Positions 43,191 through 52,740 of a DNA stretch of 64,000 bases are shown here, piece by piece. Numbering within the stretch: the stretch's first letter is position 1; the number at the start of each line of letters is the position of its first letter. A program made the translations under genes and the position numbers. The stretch spans positions 58,997,131 to 59,061,130 of the forward strand of contig OX359247.1 of assembly GCA_947179485.1 (NCBI GenBank), written 5' to 3'. Origin of the DNA: Allacma fusca (lineage: Eukaryota; Arthropoda; Collembola; Symphypleona; Sminthuridae). Under the pieces are notes generated by a model. The model had not been told where the DNA came from. It saw only the letters and a program-made list of their open reading frames with translations, and made no database searches.

Positions 43191-43317
43191 AGAAAATTAT
43201 AATTACAGACAAGTAAACATCCGAACAATCACAAAATCACAACAAGGAGCTTTGCTTCGATTAGATCCTAAAAACTGGAAAGACAATTTTGAGTAGACCA
43301 GTTGGAGTCATCTTGTT

Positions 43318-43703
43318 TTAAAATATTCCCATGACAAAGGCTCCAATTAGCAAAAATATTACGCCGGTTATTTCCGGCTTGAAACTGGGCGTGCCACTAA
43401 CGTACGTAGAGCTAGAAACATATCCTCCAGGAAATTTTTGATAGGTTGAAACTCCATGCATATTTTCCATCTTGAAATTATTTTTCAAATGTTTAAAATA
43501 TTGAATGTATAATAAGTATTATTAAATTATAAGTATTTATTATAAATTATAATTTCTAAAAAGACCCTTACGTTCGGAATTTGGATACCATTCAAATGGG
43601 CTTGGATTGCATTTTGAATGTCGTCGTTCAAATCTGCTGACACTGTCACGAATGCCAAAATTAAAAAAACGCAAGAAACCGAAAATTTACCAAATGATAG
43701 CAT
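43318..43703 (-). CDS. Small secreted or membrane-anchored protein, copy 1, two exons
   Basis: Family not recognised. Exon 1 is 43572-43703 (44 codons) and exon 2 is 43318-43470 (50 codons plus TAA). The intron has donor GTAAGG and acceptor TTTCAAG, phase 0. The 94-residue product begins with a hydrophobic signal peptide (about 1-23, likely cut after VTVSA). A short cysteine-free middle follows with HGVSTYQKFPGG, then SSSTYVSGTPSFKPE and a hydrophobic tail ending AFVMGIF. This layout suits a GPI-anchored or single-pass membrane peptide; that is inference. A paralogue lies at 49288-49654, 67/94 residues identical. Both the splice junction and the frame are shared, while the introns have diverged, so both exons look constrained. 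Confidence 0.72.
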
Positions 43704-45119
43704 TTTTGCTGTTGATAATGCTTTTATTGGTTTAACTCAGAGAATTGTTAAAAAGTGGTTTTTAGAAAGAATGCTAAAATTACTGACTCTCCAGATGTTG
43801 AACCTTGTAAGTTTCACAGTCAAGTATTAAATACAACGGAGAAGCTTCTACAAACACCAACCTATTGGATTTTCATGATTTATTCACTCCCACACTTTGA
43901 CGTCATTAGCTGCTGACAAATCTGGGAAAGTCATTAAGATATGTTTGTCATGAGGAAGTGTGAGTTACGTCATTATGCTTAATTATACTGCCAATAATTA
44001 TTACTTTTATTGTTTGTTATGCATTTACTCCCTTTCAGATCATCATAAAGCCCATTAGAAGGTTTCACACGTTTTTTACGTTTCCTATCCTTATATTCAT
44101 TCCGTAAGAGCTGCATAAAATCATTCCTGACTCAGAAGAAAAGTTCCGGAATGAGAACACAGGTTAAACAGTAAAAGTAATTACACAAGACATTGTGAAT
44201 ACACAATTTGGTAGATGCAAAAATTGCCTAGATGTGACTCAAACATGAGCACTTTTTAACATCTTTACTTACTTGAATTTGTAAACTTGACCTACCAAAG
44301 AGAACCCCTTAACACTGCTATTAATTTTAACACAGAATTAACAATTAATCCAGTGTTCGCTGAGAGATTGTTACCCATATTTAGAGCATTTTTATAAATG
44401 GGCAAAAATATTAGAACACGATGTCGTGTGAGGCCTGAACCCAATATTATATCGCTATGAGTCAATTCCTCAATCTAAGTTTGCTACTTTGTGATTAAAT
44501 CAAGCATTTGTCCAGGACGTCACTCGTACATTCTAGCCAAAGAAGACTAGAGGGAGTGGGTGAATCCTCAACTTTTTATTTCGGTGGAAATGAATGCCCA
44601 ACATTCGTCTCACAATCTCAATGGCTAGGTGAATTTTTGCTTTTGAGATATGGTTTGCGATATACAAATAAGAAACAGTACAATATGTACTTTCGAATAA
44701 TTTTCTGTTTCTAAAAATCAACTCCCAGTTTTTGTTCATTTAAAAACAAAATATTTTTAAAAAGATGTTCAGGGATCCTTTACTTTTGTGAGCTAAATTT
44801 TCAACACAATCCCTGTTCTGGGAATGAAGATTCCATGTTTCGAGTTCGAAAAATACATTTTGTATATAATATCAATCATGTTGAAATAATTGGAATATTT
44901 ATGGAAATGGGTGTTATTATTATTAATAATATCCAAATATAATGAATATATTTTGTAAAATACCTGCAGGTAAGAATAAAATGAGAAGTCCACAAGTATA
45001 TAGTAACTTTGAACCTTGCCTATTCATAAATTCAAATGACAACATACAAACAGCGAGACTACATTTTAAAGGAAAGATAAATTAGCATAACACAAAAGAA
45101 CGATAAAAATTACAGAAAA

Positions 45120-45290
45120 TCCGTTGATACTGTAACAACGTTCATAAATGTTTTCTACGGGACCTCAGCACGTGGAAATAGTGCTTTTGCTGGAGAAGTA
45201 TATATGTATGTATTGGATTACATTTAAACGTGACCTGTTTGCATTTCCTGGAGTCAATCGGTTGACCAGATTTTCTCCAACTTCTTTGAC
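45120..45290. repeat. Dispersed repeat copy, about 170 bp
   Basis: Partner of 43025-43190, roughly 70% alike by eye over the alignable parts. It could be a SINE-like or MITE-like family. No clear terminal repeats are visible. Confidence 0.5.
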
Positions 45291-45540
45291 TACTTAGGTA
45301 ACATGTGTCATTAAAAAAGTTTGAATTGTCTGGTAGCATTTGTTCAGCAGGATGGAAATGCAGACAAGCAGATATCGAATATGTAACAATATGAAACTGC
45401 GTTTACCCTTCACCCCTAAAAATCTGGAATGAACCAAATATTTACACACAATTGCTTTATTACAAAATGTAAGTGAATATAATCCTGAGGTTTAACGACA
45501 AACACAATGCAAATGTGTTATTAGGATTAGGGCAAAATCC

Positions 45541-48500
45541 TTAGGTAAAGAGAACTACAGATACAGTAGTTACAAGTACACATGACATTCAGAAGTACAA
45601 ATGTGGTAAAGTATCTGTATCAACGTGGATGCAGAATCAAACTAGCTCTGTAATGCCAGAATGTTTAATAGAGTCAAAACTGCAGAATTGTATTTTTTTT
45701 AGAAAGGCGTCAGTGCCCTAGTATGATGCCCTTGTCTGTACGTCCGTAAGTCTGTGTATTCGTGGACATTAGGTCCTGGATCCAATCGGATAAGGACAGG
45801 ATAAGTTCAAATATTTAACTCATCAGACGGATTAAAAACCAATTTTTTATCCGAGGAAAACCGATCGGATAGAGTGAACAGTGTGAATGATTCGGATAAT
45901 CCGTCTGTTAACCATGGATATACGAATCCGGCCATCTGGTGGCAAAAATTATCATAAACATCAAATTTTGACTTTACTTACAATTATTAGAGGATAATGA
46001 ATTTATCCATTCCGTGCAGAACCTTACGTGGACATGTTAACATTTGGACTTGGGACCGACGTCACTGACACTTTTTGACATGAGGGGAGTATTTTAAAGA
46101 ATATTCTGCATAAATCTCATTTACTGGGAAAATAAATACAGACGTGTTCATTTTTAAAACAATTTTTCAAAACAACACCAGAGCAACATTCAGCTGCAAG
46201 CAAAGCAGCTGTCTAAATGTAAGTAGTCAGTGGAATCAGGAATTTAACTACCAGTTAATTAGGTTGTAGGAAAAATTTTGTTATGGTTTGTTAGATGAAC
46301 CAAGGTATCTTTGAAGGAGGAGATAATTACGGCGGTTTTAGGGTGCTGACTATTGTTTAATTAGTTAGAGTAGTGTTTTTCCATATTTGGGCTCCTCAAT
46401 AATTTTTAATCAGCATATATTAATGAACCTGTACAATGTATGTTACCGGAATACTTGGTTATATTTTAGTTATCAAAACTGTAGAAAACGTTTGCAATGT
46501 CGCCTGGTTTATTTATTCCAAGTCAATTTTGAGACATTAAACATGTTTTGTTGTGCATAAAATTGTTACTATTATTTTTGAATCGAAAATATTATTACTA
46601 ACGAAAGTTTCGTACCCGATAAAACGCCAAAAGTTGTTTTGGCAAGACCACGAGAAACCCGATACAGTATAAGCAAAGTAGAGAATTCGGGCATCCCTAC
46701 AACACATTCTATGGTCAGTACAGACATATAGGCGTATAGCAGACATCTTACTACGACGGCTGTATCTGACGCCATGTATATTTTATGACCGAAGCGATAC
46801 TTTCAAAGAATAAAATTTGAGTGTGACATGGTGTTATTAAAAGCAAAATTTACAGTGTAAATGAAAATCTGTTTCAATAATTTTTCCTCTTTGGCAGTTT
46901 TATGAGATCATGCCACTCCTACAAAAGTGACACCCAAAACTGCATGCTAATGCATACAATCACTCGATTATATTCAGCATGTACAGATTTCGCACTTGTA
47001 ATGCAAATATAATTTTACATGAACTAATAAAAATCGACTACTTCTCTTCCCAATGGGACTATTTACGAGCCCGTATATTCTTACTGCGTGTAGAGCCATT
47101 ATGTGCATATGCTCTAACTTTTAACATTCGACTGTATCTGTATAGTGGGACTTCGCATGGAAGTGTATAATATGATTTCTTATGGACCAAAATGGACCCT
47201 CTCAACATTATAGACACACTTTCTTTTCCGATATATTATTGCTAAAAGTTTCGTTTGGGATATTGTAATTTTCTAAAAGTATTTGCAGGGTACTTCACCC
47301 AGTCTGTGCAAAATGACTAATTTCCATGTCCCCAAAGTATCCAAACCCGTGAAATTGGTCAAAAAAACTTTTCCAGATAGGTATAATTACTACATGGTGG
47401 CGCCTAGGTGCAAAAATAAATAAAAATGGAAACAGGATAGGTTCTGAAGCCCTTGTTTATAGGGAGTCCAGATGTGTGGAAAAAAGTCGACAAGATCCTT
47501 CCCAGGGTCTTACATGGAAGTAAATTGATTGCAAGGTTGGCATTCTGAACCAGGGCAGTGATAGAGATGGGCCCGAATTTCTTTAAATCTTGCCCACCTT
47601 ATTAGCTCAACATATCAGGGGATACAAGAGTATTTCCTGCTTATTTTCAGAAAATAAACCAAAAAAACTACTTGTCGTAGTTGGCTGTATCTAACAAGCA
47701 AATATTGTGAACTGCCCAAGATTTTGTGTGAGTGTAGTTACCATCCTTAGGACCGTTCTTCCAAGATAAACCTCACAATCAAGAGCATATATTCCACCAA
47801 CGGATGGTTAATACTTCACCAAAATGACAAAATATATTCCCAAATTTAAAATGTGAGGATTTTTTAAAACATAATTAATTTCAGCATGATTCCCCTGAAA
47901 ACTTTCAAGTGCGGTCTCAAAGCATGGAGACAGTGTATGGAGGGTTATTCCTAAATATTCCTGGGAATATCAAGCAGTGTGAGAAATCTCGACGTCACGA
48001 AAGACGAAAACTTTTTTAAAAAATTCTGGATGTAGTTCTCCGACAACCTACTCAAGGAATGGTTTCAGAGCCTCGGAATATAAGTAGTACATCTTGACGT
48101 TGTAAGGAATCCAGATGAGTTCCAGTACTCCAAATATCCTGTCATTGCATGTTGCATCCACCAGCATCATTTTGACATCAAATTTTCCGCATGCTGTTTC
48201 CGAATTACAATATTGTAAATAATTCTATACACTGGGTCCTACTTCCCTTCAAAAGCTGAAACCGGATGTCAGGAATTAACTTTAATTTTGGAAAAGGCAT
48301 TAATGTAACTCACAACATTGGGGTCAACTTTTGGACCCACTTCTACACCGAATGTTTTGAACCTCTACAGCCATATCGATATTAGTACAAACTTTAATTT
48401 ATTGCAAAAATTGTAATTACACAAATTGTATTTTGCTATAATGTTGCCCCATTTGTATAAATGGAATTAACATATTCCCTATCGTTATCCTAGAGGTAAT

Positions 48501-48899
48501 ACAAATAATTTCAATAACAATATTACCACTCTCTGTCTTAAGTCATTATCTTAAAGATTACGGGGACATTTGTATTTGTAATAGAGTTGGAGTCTCTCAA
48601 AATAGTGATCTTTTCAGATGACTTGGAGAAAGTAAGGAACCCTTACTAGTTACTCAACGCTACAGACTCCAGACAACAAATCAAGGGGTGCATCTTTTAT
48701 TTTTACTTTATATTATTATTCCATTTGCATAATAATTGTCACTTGTATACAATTAGGTTCTTGGCAATTGATCACTCCATGGATTACATTCACACTTGTT
48801 CAAAATGTTCGGGAAACAAAGATGAAAACCAGTTTGCTAAAAATGACGTTTTTTTGCAATACTATATTTTTTTCAAAATATTTTACAGAATCTCTTATA
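45541..48899. other. Spacer between the duplicated units
   Basis: It holds the 74-bp inverted-repeat element and, at 46572-46775 (minus), a GC-richer patch beginning MASDTAVVVRCLLYAYMSVL, possibly a transposon relic. From 47280 to 48370 the composition is more even and short peptide pieces appear in several frames, as in a decayed element, but I cannot name it. Confidence 0.45.
45834..45907. mobile_element. Short 74-bp inverted-repeat element, hAT-like ends
   Basis: Perfect 11-bp terminal inverted repeats CAGACGGATTA and TAATCCGTCTG. The flanks are similar (TTAACTCAT on the left, TTAACCAT on the right), as an eroded 8-bp target duplication would be. Too short to code. Confidence 0.45.
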
Positions 48900-50770
48900 T
48901 ATGAACTTTGCTCATCATTCCACTGTAAATAAATTGCTTAAGCATGGGGTTAATTAAACGGGCGGCATCCCTCAAGAGATGTAAGATTCCTCTTCAAAAT
49001 TCATAAAATAATTTAAACAAAAACTTTATATTGGGCATAAATTCATGAATTTTTAGGACGGATTGCAGAAATATAATTAATCTGGGATTGAGTACTAACA
49101 CGTTCCAAACAATGGTCGAAATAGTTTCCACTGTTACATAGTTATCTCAAATAGATTTAAATTTTATTCAAATTGTAGCGCTCAAGTAATATGAATTCCA
49201 CAAAATAATGCATTAATACTCATTAAAATTGTAAATGTAAAACCCGGAAAAGGTAATTTTGAGCAGTCCAGTCGGTGCTACCTCATTTTAAAATCTTGCC
49301 AAGACGAAGCGACCAATCAGCGAAAATATGATGATGGTTATTTCTGGTTTGAAAATGGGTGTGCCACTCACGTAAGCAGAGCCAGAAATGGACCCTCCAG
49401 GAAATTTTTGATAGGTAGAAACACCATGCATATTGTCCACCTTGAAATGATTTATCAAATGTTTAATATTCAATTTGTATTAATGAATTACTTAAACCCA
49501 TATTTTATGGAAAGCTCCTTACGTTCGGAATTTTGATCCCACTCAGCTGGTTATGGACTGCATTTTGAAGGACATCGTTCAAATCTGCTGACACTGTCAC
49601 AAATGCCAGAATTAAACAAACACAAGAAGCCAAAACTTTACCAAAGGATTTCATTTTTCCTGTTAAAAATCCGTATTGATTTAACTCACAAAATTGTTGG
49701 GAAGTAGATTTTTTTTTAAATTCTAAAATATATTATGGAGATGCTGAACCTTCTTAGCTTCAAAGTCAAGTATTACGTCCAACGAAGAAACTTTAGGGAA
49801 ATAACGCAATGGATTTTCATAATTTATTCAGACCCACGCTTTCGCATCATTAGCTGCTGACAAATCTGGAAAAGTCATTAAGACAACATTGTCATTAGGA
49901 AGTGTGCGTCACTTTATTATGACTAATTATATTGACCAATATGTAATACCTTTATTGTTTATCGTTCAATTACTCCCTTTCAGACCATTCTAAAGCTCAT
50001 TAAAACATTTCACACGCTTTTGTTTCCTCTCCTTATAATTACTTCGTATAAGAGCTGCATGAGATCATTGTTGACTGAGATACAAAACTCAACAAATAAA
50101 AAACTCATGATTGTCAATATATAAATATACAAAACATTGCGAATACACAATTGTGAGATGTAAAAAATAATTATTCATTACATTTAGATACTTATTTGAA
50201 CTATTTCCGTCAATGATAATTTTTTTATTATTAGGGTATCCCATCCTTGAAACACCTCAAATTTTTAAACTTTAATGACGATTAAAAATGATAATCTGAT
50301 ATTATGTTTTGCTTTGTATCAGAAAATTTTTAGCACAAATGTTTTTACATTGTGCTTTTACTTCTTATTTTTTTAACACAATTTACTGTGAGTTTAAAAT
50401 TTAAGTAGGAAATTTCTGCCCCTTATTGTTAGTCACTGAGAGGATGATTATCGAGGAGTATGAAAACATCGATTTCCCGAAAATGTTTAATTAAGGCAAA
50501 GCAGCTTTTTGAGCTTGTGAAATGACACCGATGCAGTAAACATCTACTTCATATTCCACACAAGTGTCTCTAATGAGTTTCTTTTGGGATTTTTAAAACA
50601 TATACTTCAGCTCATTATTTAACGGAGCTTCTTTACCCACTGACGAGGGAAAACAAGGGGGAAAATCCGGAATGAACTAAATATTTACATACAAGGACAC
50701 ATTTACATTGAAGCAAAATGTGAGCGTGAATAAAACTTTATGTTTTAACGCTACATAAGTTTAAAGGTTG
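48900..50770. repeat. Segmental duplication, unit B
   Basis: Diverged direct copy of unit A, carrying gene copy 2. Between the gene and 50180 it keeps the same order of upstream blocks, including TCATTAGCTGCTGACAAATC, CATTATGAC/CTTAATTATA and TCGTATAAGAGCTGCAT. It lacks most of the extra DNA found downstream of the gene in unit A. Confidence 0.75.
49288..49654 (-). CDS. Small secreted or membrane-anchored protein, copy 2, two exons
   Basis: Paralogue of 43318-43703. Exon 1 is 49523-49654 and exon 2 is 49288-49440, with donor GTAAGG, acceptor TTTCAAG and phase 0. The 94-residue product has a signal peptide (MKSFGKVLASCVCLILAF onward, likely cut after VTVSA), a conserved DLND segment, the identical HGVSTYQKFPGG core, VSGTP and a hydrophobic C-terminus. 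Here the tail contains two arginines (GRFVLARF), which would weaken a GPI signal or set the cytosolic end of a membrane helix. A possible polyadenylation signal on the minus strand, AATAAA, falls near 49165-49175. Function unknown. Confidence 0.72.
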
Positions 50771-52126
50771 TTAGAAACGCTTTACTAACATAAGTAATTA
50801 TCTATAATAAGTACGCATCACATTTTTAAGTACGAATTTTCCTATACTAATATTTCTCGTCGTATGTCATTAAGCAATTCAAGATTGTCATGGGTGCTCT
50901 TATAGAGCTAGCGGTGTGTAAGATAATACATATGTACCAAATTAACTCCTTGGGTTCAGGATAAATCAATATACAGAGAACGCTACAGGATTTATTTTTC
51001 CTCCTCTACTTGCCACTAATGATTGACCGTGTGATAAAATAATTATTTTTGAAGTAATTTTGTTGTACTCGTTGATTGGGATTCCCCGTACTGTAAATGA
51101 CGTCCTGACGGCTCATGTGTAAAATTACAAATAATAATAATAATTTATTGTGTGAACTCCGTTGAGAATACATTCATGGAATGAATAACATTATCTACAG
51201 AAAGGGTTACTACAGCTGAATCATACATACATAGTCCGATGATTTTATGCATTTATATTTACTCTTATGAGAAATGCGCTTGATCTTTTGATATAAGAGA
51301 CACCATACACTATTTTCTTCATAGGTCTAGTATATGTACTTATATGTTAAATTTTCTCTATGCTCTCTCATACAAATAATACGAACATTAATGTCAAATT
51401 TTCCTCCTTTGACAAGTGCTCTTGTTGTGGTAGTTAGTGCTCTGCATGAGCAATTGCATTCAAATACAGAAATCTACATACGTATACAATATAGAAATCC
51501 TATATCCCCGCATGTAAATAGACCCTTGCAAAAGGTCGGGACTCCAGTGGTCAATACGGGCGATATAATTTAGCCACAAAGCCCTATCCAAACAACGTTA
51601 TCTCAGGAGTTGAGCAGAAACTGTAGCACTCCTTTACGAACTACTGCGGTTAAGAAGCAATGACAAAAGTGCATTATGATTTTCAACGCAAGTGGCTTCA
51701 AACCCAAATGTATACAAGAAAATCATTTAAGCTTGTTCACTTCTGCCTAGATTTTGAATTTCAAGGAGAAAATTTGATGAGAAAAAATGTAGCATTTTCA
51801 CAACCTCCAAAATTTTAGCTAAAATACAATTTTATAATTTGTATTAAACTTTAGCATTCCGCCTACGAGCATCAGTAGAAGAGTTTGAAAAATCAATAAA
51901 GGAGAGGGTAAATAGGAAAGGAAAGTTTCTAGCGGAATGAAAATATAGTTGAGTAATTTGCGCTGACAGAAAATGCGTTTACAACTGGTCAAGACTTATT
52001 TCGAGTATTATTAAAACCAGCCGACCACAATTTCCTGTTTCCCGAAAATCAACGAGACCAAATATATTTTTCTTGTGAACTATTGTCAGTGAGTGATTAT
52101 TTCTCGAGAAATACAATTACTACAGA
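50771..52126. other. Gene-free spacer before the microprotein and PLCG
   Basis: A decayed MITE motif (GCTCTTATAGAGCTAGCGGT) lies at 50894-50913. No exon or transposase fragment is visible. Confidence 0.5.
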
Positions 52127-52413
52127 TTAGTATGTATACAAGTGAATCCCTAAAGGACTGATAGATTCGACAATTATTATAATCAAAGTAGTACAGACGG
52201 CAATTAATGTTGCTGTAGTTAGATATTTTAAATAAGCATTCTGGTCTCTAAAGAGAAATTATTGAGACATTGGGGTGGGGGACGTCTTGAAATAAGAGTC
52301 CACTGTATTTTCTTAGCTACTGGTAACTTTATTAATACGTTACAATTCATAGGTATGGGCATTTCTTGGGCTTTGATTTTATCCTTCAGCTCAACTTGCG
52401 TCAACTGACTCAT
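52127..52413 (-). CDS. Possible 62-residue membrane microprotein divergent from PLCG
   Basis: Tentative. Exon 1 is 52344-52413 and encodes MSQLTQVELKDKIKAQEMPI and three more codons plus one base. Donor GTAACG follows. Acceptor TCTCTTTAGAG leads to exon 2 at 52127-52245. Exon 2 encodes YLKYLTTATLIAVCTTLIII, a single membrane helix, then VESISPLGIHLYTY and TAA. The layout recalls short respiratory-chain subunits, with a vague COX7A-like EMPIPM before the helix, but I cannot assign a family. The ATG lies 131 bp from the PLCG start, so a shared bidirectional promoter is likely if the gene is real. Caution: a MITE end at 52281-52307 falls in the intron, and AT-rich DNA can yield hydrophobic frames by chance. 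Confidence 0.35.
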
Positions 52414-52544
52414 CCGATAGAATATTAGAAATCCATTCCTGCTTCAAATAATGTGTGTGACTAATTTTGAAAGGATTTCCCATAACGTTACTCTCAATGT
52501 TCTTCAGCCCGTTCGAATAGAAGGGTGCGGACTGTTCAGTCAAA
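52414..52544. promoter_or_regulatory. Putative bidirectional promoter between PLCG and the minus-strand microprotein
   Basis: 131 bp separate the two divergent ATGs. On the plus strand a TTCAGTC element, like the arthropod initiator TCAKTY, sits at about 52535-52541, only a few bases before the PLCG ATG. No TATA box is obvious. If transcription starts there, the first ATG would have a very short leader and the Met at residue 9 may be preferred. Confidence 0.3.
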
Positions 52545-52740
52545 ATGGGTGATATTTCTAGAAATATGGATACAGAATCTGAAAAACCCATGGATGCAAT
52601 AAATCGAGTCAAGGGCTCCGCTCTTCAGAGGTATCACAATCCGAAAAAACAGGAAGTCGTATTCTTGAATTTTGACTCCTCCACCTGTCAACTCAAGTGC
52701 TATACAAAGAGTGGGTCCAGTCTGCGCACGCAACTTGCGA
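52545..52740 (+). CDS. PLCG: PLCG exon 1: start and first part of N-terminal PH domain
   Basis: It encodes residues 1-65 plus one base (phase 1 end), with donor GTAAGC at 52741. The segment from [10 protein letters not shown] to KSGSS aligns with the first beta strands of the PLC-gamma PH domain. The ATG at 52545 is the first in frame. A Met at residue 9 could also serve. Confidence 0.88.

Larger units (their letters stand above)
42350..45515. repeat. Segmental duplication, unit A
   Basis: Colinear with unit B (48900-50770) in direct orientation. Matching landmarks: GTAAATAAATT...AAGC.TGGGGT and CATCCCTC near 42370-42430 and 48930-48985; the two-exon gene; GCTGCTGACAAATCTGG near 43910 and 49855; AAATCCGGAATGAAC.AAATATTTAC near 45420 and 50665. 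Unit A is longer, because of insertions downstream of the gene and at 44260-45410. The shared flank upstream of the gene (43705-44220) suggests the promoter was copied with it. Confidence 0.75.

Noticed and set aside
47280..48370. Possible decayed transposase (piggyBac-like or other)
   Set aside because: Pieces such as VPKVSKPVKLVKKTFPDRYN and FKCGLKAWRQCMEGYS look protein-like, but frames break often and I could not match a catalytic pattern of any family.
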